A stretch of 64,000 bases of DNA from JADLHS01 sp964539515 (GTDB lineage: Bacteria > Verrucomicrobiota > Verrucomicrobiia > Limisphaerales > JADLHS01). Location of the stretch: positions 1 to 64,000 of the forward strand of contig CAZIJO010000007.1 in assembly GCA_964539515.1 (NCBI GenBank). Direction: 5' to 3'. Shown here piece by piece: positions 18,569 through 27,327 of the stretch. Each line of letters opens with the position of its first letter. The stretch's first letter is position 1. Below the pieces are notes generated by a model. The model did no database searches, was not told where the DNA came from, and was given only the letters and a program-made list of their open reading frames with translations. The position numbers and the translations under genes were made by a program.

Positions 18569-19969
18569 TCAACGCGGGCCAACGGCGATGAAGTTGAATT
18601 CCGTGTCAAAGGGCACAAAGTTGCCAGCCCCGGGGTCGAATCTGCGGAACCGGAATTCACACGATGCAATGGTACCGCCACCCCCCAGATCAACCCTCGT
18701 TTCCGCCGTCGCCAACTGTTCGTTCAGGGCATTAACGGTGACCGCTGGAATCGCGCTGAATGTGTTTTGCATGTCAACCCGGTAGACTCCGACGCCGAGC
18801 CTTGTTGTGGTGAAACCCAAGCCAGCCACGATGTTGGTACCGTTGGCAGATATGCGACCACGCACGATTCGCAGCACCTCGCTTGCGCTGACTGAGGTGA
18901 GGTTGTCCGTGCCCACCGTGAGCTGTCCGGTTACGTTGAGATTCCCAGCGACCACCAGTTTCGCCGTCGGATTGTTCGTGCCGATGCCCACGTTGCCGTT
19001 GCCTTTGATCCGCATCAATTCGGTGAACGACGAACTGCTGCCGTAACCAAAAGCGATATCGGTGCCCACACCGTCGCTGTGGAGTTGCAACAGGCCCGGT
19101 TGCAAACCCAACCCGTAATGCAAAGAGGCCCCGCCGAAAAGACTGATCTTGTCACCGTAAGTCGCGCCAAACGTAATCGGGTAGGTGGGCGAGACGCCGA
19201 GGCCCAAATTGCCGCTGCTGATGGTCTGGCTACCGGTGAACGCGTTGCCCCCGGCGCGGAGCGCAACATTCGCCGAAAGCCGGGCGTCGGCGAGCGTGCC
19301 GGAGGTAATATTCGCGGCGCTGAGGGCGGGAATCTGCGCGGCGGTCAGACCCGTCAACCCCGATCCGTTGCCGGAGATGACGCCCGAGGCATAGAGATTC
19401 CCCGCCACTTCGGTGCGGTTGCTCGTGCCGTTGAAATTCACGTAAGCCGCGCCGTTGGTGACGTTGAGCAACTTGTTCGCGCTCGACGCCAGAAACGCAT
19501 ACGGCGAGGGCACGAGGCGCAACCGGGGCAGAATGTCCGTGGTGATTGCGCCAATGGTGACGGTGATGCCGATGTAACGATCGGAGGCGGTGGCGTTGGT
19601 GAAGATCGTCGAGAGTGCCGGGCGCGGCTCGGCATTGTAGGACGCGCCTTCACCGAGCACGACGCTGAATTGCCCGCGATCCACCGTCACGACTTGCTGC
19701 TCCGTCCACAGTGGCGTGGGCGTGGTGGAGTTCGTGTAGATCCGGAACACAACGGGGTAATTCGCCGGCAGGTTGGTGGCGAGCGGCGTGCCCGTGGCGT
19801 CCACCAGGAAGCCTTGATACGTCATGTAATCACCCGGCGAAGCGGAGGCCGCGCGGGCTTCCCGCGGCGACAGCGCGAACGCAAACACGATGAGCATGGC
19901 AGCGAGCCAGAAGCAGGAGCGCTGGCCGGTGGCGATGTTTGACAGGCGTTGAAACAGGTTCGTTTTCAT
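18569..19969 (-). CDS. exported tail-fibre-like protein
   Basis: 466 residues with a hydrophobic export segment at about 18-40. The first domain (YMTYQGFLVDATGTPL ... VVFRIYTNS) is typical of large secreted proteins in this kind of bacterium. It is followed by Asn/Gly-rich beta-repeats such as LAASSAN-type turns, FTGSQTISSGNLGLGVSPT, GNGNVGIGTNNPTAKLVVAG and LNVTGQLTVG, which resemble phage tail-fibre and trimeric adhesin shafts. The last 100 residues (RGRISANGTNIVAGLGF to FNFIAVGPR) look like a compact beta-sandwich head as on tail fibres. No intramolecular chaperone (SDxxxK peptidase S74) motif is visible. Its stop codon overlaps a possible start of the giant gene, suggesting translational coupling and a shared complex. 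Confidence 0.75.
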   Translation of the reverse strand: MKTNLFQRLSNIATGQRSCFWLAAMLIVFAFALSPREARAASASPGDYMTYQGFLVDATGTPLATNLPANYPVVFRIYTNSTTPTPLWTEQQVVTVDRGQFSVVLGEGASYNAEPRPALSTIFTNATASDRYIGITVTIGAITTDILPRLRLVPSPYAFLASSANKLLNVTNGAAYVNFNGTSNRTEVAGNLYASGVISGNGSGLTGLTAAQIPALSAANITSGTLADARLSANVALRAGGNAFTGSQTISSGNLGLGVSPTYPITFGATYGDKISLFGGASLHYGLGLQPGLLQLHSDGVGTDIAFGYGSSSSFTELMRIKGNGNVGIGTNNPTAKLVVAGNLNVTGQLTVGTDNLTSVSASEVLRIVRGRISANGTNIVAGLGFTTTRLGVGVYRVDMQNTFSAIPAVTVNALNEQLATAETRVDLGGGGTIASCEFRFRRFDPGAGNFVPFDTEFNFIAVGPR

Positions 19970-19996
19970 GGTTGCTTTGAATTGTGAAGGGGTTGA

Positions 19997-21880
19997 TCAG
20001 GGCGTGGTCAAAGTGGCGATGTCGCTGATGCGCTTGAGCGAGAATGTGCCAAGCACATTGTAGGTCCGGGTATTGGCCCCCAGTCCGAGGAGCGTGAGGG
20101 TTTCGGCGTAATTGCCGCCCAAGTCCTGCGTGCTGGCGGTCAGGCTGTCGAAATCATTCTGCGGCGCGGTGAACGTGAGCGTGAGCTGGCGGTTGACGGT
20201 GTACGACTCGACACCCCGCGGCTGCGTGGACGTGAACTGCGCGTCGAGATTGTCATGATCGGGATGATAGGTGTGCAGAAACGGATTGGAGGACTGATCA
20301 TCATACGCCAGCGGAACGGTGACGCTGAGATTCCCGCCCGCCTGCAAAGTCCCGGCGCAATTCCACGGCACGTTGCCGCTGGAGGCCGGCAGATGCACCG
20401 CGCTGATGCGCCGGGCGGTCGCCCGTTGCGTCGCGAGCAACCGGTTCTCCTGGGTCGCGACGACGACGTTGGTTCCCAGCCCGACGCCATAGAAGACTTT
20501 TTGCAGCAACTTGGTGTTCGCGCCGTCGTTGTGCAGGATGAGGCGCAGCGGATACGCCGCCGCCACGGCCCCGGAATCCACCTTGACCGGACCGTCGAGG
20601 AGATACGAACCCGTCTTGCCTTGCGGGCCACCGAAGATCAGCACGCGACCGGAGGAGGAATCCCACTGGTAATGATAACCGTTGGCACCTTCGACCAGTT
20701 GCAAACGCTCCAGCAATGCCGCGAAATCCGCCTCGTTGGCCGCCCGGGCGTAGGGTTTCAGGTATTGCCCGACGTACTCCACCAACGCACTCCCGACCCA
20801 AAGGCCGGCGTTCGAGGCTTTTTGCGCCGAGACCGGCATGTCCACGCGCGTGAACCCGAGGGAATCGGTGAACCGCAGAATGCCGGCGAAGTTGTCGCCT
20901 GGATTACCAGTCATCGCCGAGCGATTCACCCCAATGAAGATTTCAACCTCCGAGCCCACCTGGCCCGCGGCCGCGAGCGACCAGGAAAGGCCGGCGTCCA
21001 AATTCGTGTAGGCATAGGTGAGGTTGTTGGTATTCAGGCCAGCCCGCACGATCAGGGGTGGCGGGTCGATGATCGGCGACTGCCCAAACGGCGGCGGCTC
21101 GCTGCCGAGTTGCTGCGCCGTCACGACGATGGGAGTGTTGGCGAGATTTCGGAGGCGAAACTGAGTCTGCCCCTTGGTCGTGCCAAAGCGCAGGCCGCCG
21201 CTGTCGAGGTTCACGATTTGGAAAGGCCCGAAATACTGGTTGTAGGTTTCGCCCGCGCGAATCCAGTAAGCCTGGTCGCGACGCACGGGGGTGGTACGCA
21301 GCGAGAACAGGCGCGCGGGATTCGTCGCGCCGAACTCGCCGCCTTGATAGCGATAGATCTCCGCTGTCTGTTGCAACAGCGGCGCGCGCTGGAGAAAACT
21401 CTCCCAGGACGGCGGCGCACCGGGCGATGCCGGGAAACCGATGAAGTTCAATCCCGACAACGACCACTTGTTCAGGGGCAACAGTGGTTTGCCTTTGACC
21501 TTCCAATCATAGTTAAGATTGCCGGCCAGGCGGACCAGATAGGCGCCGTTTCCAGCGAGTTTCTGCAGCGGCGAATTGACGCCGAGCGCCCGCGTCCACT
21601 GAATCCACTGGCTGCCCGCCGAGGTGGGGTTCACCGGTGAATCGACGAATTGGCCAGTCGGCAGCGCCGGCTGCCAATACCAAACCTCCTGGATGGGATT
21701 GAACTGGTCACTGGCGATGAGGGCGTTCAGGTTCGCGTAGGATGCGTCCACGTGCAGGAAGACGGAGTTCCAGCCGGGCTTCAAGGAGTTGGTTTGCGTG
21801 AGCCATTGGGCGCGGGCTCCCGGCGTGAGCGCGGACAGGCAAAGCGCGGCGATCCAGACAAGATTCCGTGGGCGGTTCAT
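19997..21880 (-). CDS. exported protein of unknown function
   Basis: 627 residues from ATG 21880, chosen because it gives a good signal peptide (NLVWIAALCLSALTPGARAQ) and begins just after the preceding gene; the frame extends upstream to 21952, which would overlap that gene. Beta-rich throughout. The mature start WLTQTNSLKPGWNSVFLHVD, the phrase WYWQP and the segment AYLVRLAGN suggest a lectin-like or immunoglobulin-like fold, but I do not recognise a family. Two similar strands around residues 250-330 (FRLRNLANTPIVVTAQQLG; VEIFIGVNRSAMTG) could be internal repeats. It is first of the exported proteins in the cassette, 27 bp before the tail-fibre-like gene. Confidence 0.7.
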   Translation of the reverse strand: MNRPRNLVWIAALCLSALTPGARAQWLTQTNSLKPGWNSVFLHVDASYANLNALIASDQFNPIQEVWYWQPALPTGQFVDSPVNPTSAGSQWIQWTRALGVNSPLQKLAGNGAYLVRLAGNLNYDWKVKGKPLLPLNKWSLSGLNFIGFPASPGAPPSWESFLQRAPLLQQTAEIYRYQGGEFGATNPARLFSLRTTPVRRDQAYWIRAGETYNQYFGPFQIVNLDSGGLRFGTTKGQTQFRLRNLANTPIVVTAQQLGSEPPPFGQSPIIDPPPLIVRAGLNTNNLTYAYTNLDAGLSWSLAAAGQVGSEVEIFIGVNRSAMTGNPGDNFAGILRFTDSLGFTRVDMPVSAQKASNAGLWVGSALVEYVGQYLKPYARAANEADFAALLERLQLVEGANGYHYQWDSSSGRVLIFGGPQGKTGSYLLDGPVKVDSGAVAAAYPLRLILHNDGANTKLLQKVFYGVGLGTNVVVATQENRLLATQRATARRISAVHLPASSGNVPWNCAGTLQAGGNLSVTVPLAYDDQSSNPFLHTYHPDHDNLDAQFTSTQPRGVESYTVNRQLTLTFTAPQNDFDSLTASTQDLGGNYAETLTLLGLGANTRTYNVLGTFSLKRISDIATLTTP

Positions 21881-21887
21881 GGTGGTT

Positions 21888-22310
21888 TCAGGTTCCGGCC
21901 GGGGGAGCGTTGATAAGACTGACCAACTGCGCGATGTTCTCCTTGGCCACAAAAGCCAGCGCCCCGGCGCGCATTGCCTGTTCGCTGAATTCCGTTTCGG
22001 TGAATTGGGAAATCACAATAACGCGGGCAGTTGGATCAAGCTTGCAGATGGCTTCAGTCGCCTTCACGCCCCCCATGCCGGGCATGCGCATGTCCATGAC
22101 CACCCAATCGGACCGCTGGGCCGCGAACATCGTCACGGCTTCCTCACCCGAGCTCGCTTCGGTGATTTCCATTTTCATGGCCTCAAAAATCTGCCGCACC
22201 GTCTGGCGAAATCCCGCATGGTCATCTACGACCAGCAGTTTGAGCAGAGCGGTTTGCGGCACGACGCGAGAATGAGGTTTAGCTCCGTTCCGGTTAATCG
22301 TAGGGAACAC
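21888..22310 (-). CDS. single-domain (CheY-like) response regulator
   Basis: 140 residues, consisting almost only of a receiver domain: LLVVDDHAGF (acidic pair), VVMDMRMPGMGG (phospho-acceptor Asp), VIVISQF and LAFVAKENIAQ (conserved Lys). No output domain follows. The most upstream start is GTG 22310; GTG 22262 would also retain the whole domain. It is the first gene of the cassette encoding the giant exported protein and ends 7 bp before the next start. A stand-alone receiver here may act in a phosphorelay or by protein contact; the only kinase in view is the propeller sensor encoded at 5211-8222. Confidence 0.85.
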   Translation of the reverse strand: MFPTINRNGAKPHSRVVPQTALLKLLVVDDHAGFRQTVRQIFEAMKMEITEASSGEEAVTMFAAQRSDWVVMDMRMPGMGGVKATEAICKLDPTARVIVISQFTETEFSEQAMRAGALAFVAKENIAQLVSLINAPPAGT

Positions 22311-22621
22311 GTAGATACATCTAAGAGTGAATACGTAGCTGAAGAACCGCGGGAAGATCGACCTGCGGATCCAATTCGGAGGGTTTCGCCGACGGACGGA
22401 CGCCGAATCATTCCACTACCCGGCCGCCGGCGACGGCGAGGTGGATTGGAGCAACCCTCGCCCCCAACTCGTCCAGTAACCGGCAGATCGCGACCACCTT
22501 CCGGCCGGGGAATCTCTTGGCTGGCAAGCTTACGATCCCGAAAAGTGCGATCGTGAGGTCAATCTGTTATTGCGCCGGAAAAATCTTTCTGACAACAATG
22601 GTGGCGTTCGGAATGGTGGAT
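22311..22621. other. intergenic region between receiver gene and tRNA
   Basis: About 310 bp between divergently transcribed units. It must hold the promoter of the tRNA (plus strand) and that of the 22.3-8.3 kb cassette (minus strand). A short inverted repeat ACGATC...GATCGT lies near 22526-22548. No clear -35/-10 pair was found in either direction. Confidence 0.3.
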
Positions 22622-22697
22622 GGGGTCGTAGCTCAGTTGGTAGAGCGTCTCGTTCGCAATGAGAAGGTCGCAGGTTCGAATCCTGTCGGCTCCACCA
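22622..22697 (+). tRNA. tRNA-Ala (anticodon CGC)
   Basis: A 76-nt sequence folds as a complete cloverleaf: a 7-bp acceptor stem (GGGGTCG with CGGCTCC), a D arm GCTC...GAGC, an anticodon stem TCTCG/TGAGA with loop TTCGCAA, a T stem GCAGG/CCTGT with loop TTCGAAT, and an encoded 3' CCA. The anticodon is CGC, reading the GCG alanine codon. The acceptor carries G3-U70, the alanine identity pair, so the assignment is firm. Confidence 0.95.
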
Positions 22698-22823
22698 TGC
22701 CACAACAACGGTTTTCTGATGTTATTCCTGCGACTGCACAGCGTCGCTTCAACCTCACTGTCAGCCTTCCAAATCACTTTTGCGTGAACGGAAGCAATCC
22801 GGAACGACGCCCGAAAGCACAAA

Positions 22824-22851
22824 TGGCCGGCGCCATTGCTGACGCCGGCCA
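22824..22851. terminator. strong GC-rich hairpin, probable terminator
   Basis: Perfect 9-bp inverted repeat TGGCCGGCG / CGCCGGCCA with a 10-nt loop. It lies 45 bp beyond the stop of the minus-strand gene at 22897 and 127 bp after the tRNA. Only a short T run (ATTTG) follows on the minus strand, so it is an imperfect intrinsic terminator that may serve both convergent transcripts. Confidence 0.5.
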
Positions 22852-22896
22852 AATTGGCCCCACTATCGCGTGGTGAGCTTGTGGTTTTGCGAACCC

Positions 22897-24891
22897 TCAA
22901 TATTTCAATGTTACCTTGCCGCCTGATACCGAGAGATTACTGATCGTGAGCGATGTTGGCGCACTCAAGCGGTAAAAGCGCGCCTCGCCGGGGGCGGAAA
23001 CCGTGATCGTCCGGTTGCCGGCATCCACGATTGCATCAAGTTCTTCGGTGAACGGGCCTGCCACGGTCGCGGAAGATAAGAGGTGAATCATGGCTGGCGC
23101 CGGAACAAACAGGATGTAGTTGATCGCCAGTTTGGCATTGTCCTGGCCCGGGGTGCCCGCCATCGTCAGCCGCATTGTCTTGGGGCCGGACAGATTGAGC
23201 GCCACCGGTGAGCCGAGGTTGTCAACCAAGGGATGGTATCGGTAGTTGTAACGTGTAAACTGGTTGGGAATCGCGAACCTGCCCAGATTGGTTGTGGTTT
23301 GACCGGTCACCGTCGGATTGGTGATAACCTCGTCGAGCAAGACAGTGCTTGCCCCCAACGCAGCAACCCGCAAGTAGGCATTGTAGATGCCGCTATTGAA
23401 GGTGCGCGTGTAATTGAGCCACTCCCCCGGTTCGGTACGGTGGATTACGTACTCGAGCATGTTGTTGGTGGCATATTGACTGCGCACATGGTCGCTGAAT
23501 CGGTCATCCCCAAACGGGTCGCTCGCGTCCTCGAGTTCTGGAAACATGCCTTGCGAGTGGCCGACCGGATCGGCAGGACGGTATTCAGGCGCCCACAAGA
23601 ACTCCGGACTGCCCAGGTTATCGTGAAAATCCACGCCTTCGACCCCAGCCATCTTGAAGTAACCCACCCCGTCGGGTGCGATTGGGTCCGCGAACAGATC
23701 GTATCCGGAAAGCGGTATGGGATCGAGTTGATGGACGCCGTTGCTGTAATTATAGTTTTCAGCTTCGATGATTTTGACCTCCGCCGACCCAAGGTAAGCC
23801 TCCGAGAAGGTGTCAAACCAGAAGGTGTTGGTCGCTTTCTTGAGGCCCGTCACATCCTGCACTTCGATTTGGCCGCTGTAAACGGAGTGGGAAGTTAGGG
23901 CGGTCCCTGGCAGCGTGCCCGAGATGTTTTGGCCGTTGGCGGAGAGCACCAACTGGCTAGAGACATCCTCCCCGTTCAAACGCAATTTCGTCGCGGCCGC
24001 ATTAATGACGTGGGAGGTATAGGTTCGGGCCGTGAACCGGATGCCGCCACTCGGATCGTAAGCGTGCCTGAATCGTTCAGCTGGACTCCGCGTCTCGATG
24101 GTCGGCGTTCCGGGAATTGGATGCGCCAAGGCGGGCATGGTTGCCGGATTTGAGTTGTACTGGCCAATTTCGTAATTGTCCACGGTCACGTCCGTGACGC
24201 CGTCGTCACTCCGGCTGTAACTCATGAGCCCGCAAAATCCATTTGTATAGCTGACCGCCACGTCATCGGCTTCCATCTCAATGAGCGGTTTGGAGAGATC
24301 CAGCAGGTCATACACCTGGACTTTGAAGTGAAAGTCTGTGCCGGTGAAAACGATTCGGGAAGCCTGGCCCGATGGCAGGGTAAACGCGGCGATCGCCAGT
24401 TGCTCCGTGCTAAATGGCGGGGAAAGTCGACTGAGCTGCAACTGACCCTGCCGCGGACTGGCTGGTGAGTCGCCCCATTGCGCGACATTGTAGTTGACGA
24501 TGTAGCCCGAGGCACCGCCCGGATCGTCAATAATGAATCCCCGAGCCAGCAGCGCAACGGCCTGATTCTTGTCGGCCCAATCCACAACGTCAACCGCCAT
24601 GTAGAAGTTCGTGTATTCAGTTGTCCGGTGCCAGATGGCGACCGCCGGTGCGCGTCCCGGAACCGGGTTGGCCTGAAGGCGTAAGCCTTTGCCAGTGCCC
24701 GTGGCCGGAAAGGTGGTCGTGACCAAGGCGTTGGTCATTTGGGAAAGCACCCAACCGGCGGCAGTGAAGTCAGCGCTGGTGACGTAACTGTCGAAGTTGT
24801 CCGTTTGTGCCTGGACGAATGTGGGCACCGTGATGAGCGCCGCGAGCGCCGTCGAAAACGCCGCCGGCGGAACCAGAGGGTATGTTTTCAT
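22897..24891 (-). CDS. exported LamG/DUF1080-like protein with CBM6-like domain
   Basis: 664 residues with a signal peptide (residues 1-28, ending FVQA). The N-terminal third (DNFDSYVTSADFTAAGW, GKGLRLQANP, FHFKVQVYDL) has the pattern of concanavalin-like jelly-roll domains that bind or act on sugars. A later domain begins with VKIIEAENYNYSNG and contains GEWLNYTRTFNSGIYNAYLR, both characteristic of CBM6/CBM35 carbohydrate-binding modules. The end contains EARFYRLSAP and then a short Thr/Ser-rich tail. No catalytic residues can be assigned. It sits alone between the tRNA and the polysaccharide locus, so its link to either side is unknown. A role in binding extracellular glycan is the reasonable inference. 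Confidence 0.75.
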   Translation of the reverse strand: MKTYPLVPPAAFSTALAALITVPTFVQAQTDNFDSYVTSADFTAAGWVLSQMTNALVTTTFPATGTGKGLRLQANPVPGRAPAVAIWHRTTEYTNFYMAVDVVDWADKNQAVALLARGFIIDDPGGASGYIVNYNVAQWGDSPASPRQGQLQLSRLSPPFSTEQLAIAAFTLPSGQASRIVFTGTDFHFKVQVYDLLDLSKPLIEMEADDVAVSYTNGFCGLMSYSRSDDGVTDVTVDNYEIGQYNSNPATMPALAHPIPGTPTIETRSPAERFRHAYDPSGGIRFTARTYTSHVINAAATKLRLNGEDVSSQLVLSANGQNISGTLPGTALTSHSVYSGQIEVQDVTGLKKATNTFWFDTFSEAYLGSAEVKIIEAENYNYSNGVHQLDPIPLSGYDLFADPIAPDGVGYFKMAGVEGVDFHDNLGSPEFLWAPEYRPADPVGHSQGMFPELEDASDPFGDDRFSDHVRSQYATNNMLEYVIHRTEPGEWLNYTRTFNSGIYNAYLRVAALGASTVLLDEVITNPTVTGQTTTNLGRFAIPNQFTRYNYRYHPLVDNLGSPVALNLSGPKTMRLTMAGTPGQDNAKLAINYILFVPAPAMIHLLSSATVAGPFTEELDAIVDAGNRTITVSAPGEARFYRLSAPTSLTISNLSVSGGKVTLKY

Positions 24892-25042
24892 GATGTTTGG
24901 TTTGTTATGATGATTTGTTCTTTCTGGTGACTGGGTGGATCGGGGAAATCCCGTTGACTGGAAGACCCGCGCGTTTCATTCCGGTAGTTCCAACCAGCCG
25001 GGATTCAAACTCGAACGAAAGCGCCAGGAATCGGTCAAGCCG

Positions 25043-26215
25043 TCAGTCCCTGACCGGCGAGCTTTCCGATACCGCTTCGCGAGTCAGTCCTGTCATGGCG
25101 GCACCGGCACTGCGTTTGCGGATGGCAAAGTCCACAACCCCTCGGATGAACCCGAGGCCATAGCCAAAATGGTAGCAGCAAAACGCCAGCGGCAAGGCCG
25201 GCAGTAACTTCCATTTCGTCCGCGCGGCGGTTTGTAACGATGCCACCCCGAGCGCCAGGATGTAAAGGAACACGAGCGCCAGCAGACCGATCCACGCGGG
25301 CCAAAGGAGCCAGGACGAAATCGCTCCCGGCAACAGGGGCGCGGGCCACCAGGAAGCAACCACCAGGCAAAAGCTGCAAATCAGACAAAGCAAAAGGAGG
25401 GTCATAACAAAAAAGCCCGGGACCAAGTGTCGCAAGGCGGCTGGTTTTCCGTGCTTCCGAATCACCTGGACCTTCCAATAGCCGTATTGCAGGTATTGAT
25501 TGAACAGTTGCCGAAGCGAAGTCCGCGAGTGGTACCAGCTGCGAATTTGCGGGCTTTGCCAGATCCGTCCGCCACCCCGAAGGATGCGCAGATTATGTTC
25601 ATCATCCTGGTTCCTCGCCAGTGACTCATCGAAGTCCCCAAATCGTTGGAACACTTCCTTTCGCCAGCAACCCAAGTAGACGCTATCCACCTCCCCTTCA
25701 TAATGCGCTTCATGACTCCGCGCCCCGCCGGCGGCAAAACGCGACTGAAAGGCCGCGGCGATGGCTTCGCCCACGTAACTGGTCGCTTGGGCGACCCACG
25801 GACCTCCAACGTTGTCAGCGCCGGTCCGGCGAAGAACTGTAACGCACTGGCGCAGATAATCGGGCGCATAGCGGGTGTGGGCATCCATCCGGACTAGGAT
25901 CCGCCCGGAAGCGGCGCGAATGGCTGCGTTCAGGCCTGCGGCCGTCAGTCGCGCGGGATTGTCAATGACCCTGACTCGCGAGTCGGCCCGGGCGATCTCC
26001 GCCAGCATTTCGCGGGTGCCATCGTCGGACATGCCGTCGGCCACCACGATTTCAAACCCGCCCTCCGGCTCCGCCTGGGCCAGGATGGAAGTGAGGGTCT
26101 CACGGATGTGCAGCGCCTCGCGGCGGCAAATCAGGATGATGGAAACGAGCGGGGCCGGCGCCGGCCTTCCGGGCCCGGGACTCGACTCGACCTGTTGGGA
26201 TTCTTCAGCCAACAC
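25043..26215 (-). CDS. glycosyltransferase family 2 with C-terminal membrane helices
   Basis: GT-A fold enzyme, VSIILICRREALHIRETLTS at the start, metal-binding DAH in LVRMDAHTRYAPDYL, and the acceptor-side motif RNQDDEHNLRILRGG (QxxRW-like family variant). The first 240 residues are cytosolic; the remainder contains three or four hydrophobic helices (FFVMTLLLLCLICSFCLVVA; LLWPAWIGLLALVFLYILA). This is the layout of succinoglycan ExoM/ExoA-like transferases. The open frame runs up to 26338 but that would overlap the previous gene by 134 bp, so I prefer GTG 26215, which overlaps by 11 bp. It is the last gene of the polysaccharide operon on this side. Sugar specificity cannot be read. Confidence 0.88.
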   Translation of the reverse strand: MLAEESQQVESSPGPGRPAPAPLVSIILICRREALHIRETLTSILAQAEPEGGFEIVVADGMSDDGTREMLAEIARADSRVRVIDNPARLTAAGLNAAIRAASGRILVRMDAHTRYAPDYLRQCVTVLRRTGADNVGGPWVAQATSYVGEAIAAAFQSRFAAGGARSHEAHYEGEVDSVYLGCWRKEVFQRFGDFDESLARNQDDEHNLRILRGGGRIWQSPQIRSWYHSRTSLRQLFNQYLQYGYWKVQVIRKHGKPAALRHLVPGFFVMTLLLLCLICSFCLVVASWWPAPLLPGAISSWLLWPAWIGLLALVFLYILALGVASLQTAARTKWKLLPALPLAFCCYHFGYGLGFIRGVVDFAIRKRSAGAAMTGLTREAVSESSPVRD

Positions 26216-27308
26216 CGAAGTTGCGGGTTGTTGCCGGAGGTTGACGGTTCGGCATCGTTGCCCGTGTCGGGCGGTGTTCCCCGGCCAACCCGGCAGTTTG
26301 CTTCCAGCGAGCGAGGGTATCGCGATAGAAACGTTCAAGCTTCAGGGCGATGTTCTCCACGCTCAGTTCCTGCATTGTTGTCCGCGCATTCACCCGGGCG
26401 GGCGTCCGTTGCACCAACGCCAATTTCGCCGCCAAATCCGCGGGCTCTGCCGCCGCAAGGTGACAACCCACCAGGCCCTCGATGCGTTCCGCGACATCGC
26501 CGACGTCCACCGAAACCACCGGCAACCCGCACGCCAAGGCTTCCTTCACAACGGTGGGTGAACCCTCCTGCGCGGACGTCACAAGCAAGGCGTCACTCGC
26601 GTTCATCCAGATCGGCACCGCGGCGTTCGCGATGCCGTGCATGAAGTGCAGTTTGGTGCAACCTCCGGAACGGTTCAGTGCTTCGACTGCTGCGGACGCC
26701 AGCCACGGCCGTTTCACCGGGTCACCATTATTGGAAGCAAACAAAACATGGAAAACCCGTTCGGCCCAGCCAAGCTGATGCTGGCACGCGCGCTTGTCCA
26801 TCGGCTGGAAACGGTCAAGGTCAATGCCGCACGGAATGACCCGCACTTTTGATGCATCGAGACCGGCGGGCAAGGCAGGCTTTAATCGCGACGCGACCAG
26901 CACCACGCCCTGCGCGGCACCAGCAGCCCGCCGCGAACACCGAACGCCATAATGGGAAATCCACCTGCGCCAGCGACCGGAAAAATTTTCCCCCCACAAG
27001 TCCGACCCGTGGAAGGTGACGATCGTGGGGCGGCACGAATTCCAACGGGTCACCCGATCGGCCATCACTCCACCGTACATGACGTGAACGAGGTCCGGCG
27101 TGGTGGCTCCCACGGCGGCGCTTAATGGTTTACGCATCCGCCAATAGGCAACCATGCCGCGCGTCATGCGATCCACGTAATGGACATCCACCTTCAAACC
27201 GACGTCGCGCAAGCCTTTGACCTGCTGCTCGACAAACACCCCGAGGGTGGGGTGAGTGTGCGTCGGATACATGTTCGTGACCGCAAGAATGGAAAGCGAA
27301 TGCGACAT
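26205..27308 (-). CDS. glycosyltransferase family 4
   Basis: GT-B enzyme of 367 residues. Start at ATG 27308 (MSHSLSILAVTNMYPTHTHP), which gives the usual N-terminus with TLGVFVEQQVKGL; the frame extends upstream to 27383 but would overlap the preceding gene. The donor domain has VRVIPCGIDLDRFQP, the HVLFASN strand, and the family signature EGSPTVVKEALACGLPVVS, which contains the E-x7-E pair. Overlaps the GT2 gene by 11 bp and follows another GT4 after 19 bp. It is expected to add one sugar to the lipid-linked repeat unit in the cytoplasm; donor unknown. Confidence 0.9.
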   Translation of the reverse strand: MSHSLSILAVTNMYPTHTHPTLGVFVEQQVKGLRDVGLKVDVHYVDRMTRGMVAYWRMRKPLSAAVGATTPDLVHVMYGGVMADRVTRWNSCRPTIVTFHGSDLWGENFSGRWRRWISHYGVRCSRRAAGAAQGVVLVASRLKPALPAGLDASKVRVIPCGIDLDRFQPMDKRACQHQLGWAERVFHVLFASNNGDPVKRPWLASAAVEALNRSGGCTKLHFMHGIANAAVPIWMNASDALLVTSAQEGSPTVVKEALACGLPVVSVDVGDVAERIEGLVGCHLAAAEPADLAAKLALVQRTPARVNARTTMQELSVENIALKLERFYRDTLARWKQTAGLAGEHRPTRATMPNRQPPATTRNFGVG

Positions 27309-27327
27309 GGCAGGGTTGGCCCGGCAT

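Noticed and set aside
22622..22896. tRNA 3' end as integration site of a mobile element
   Set aside because: No integrase and no repeat of the tRNA 3' end was noticed in the window.
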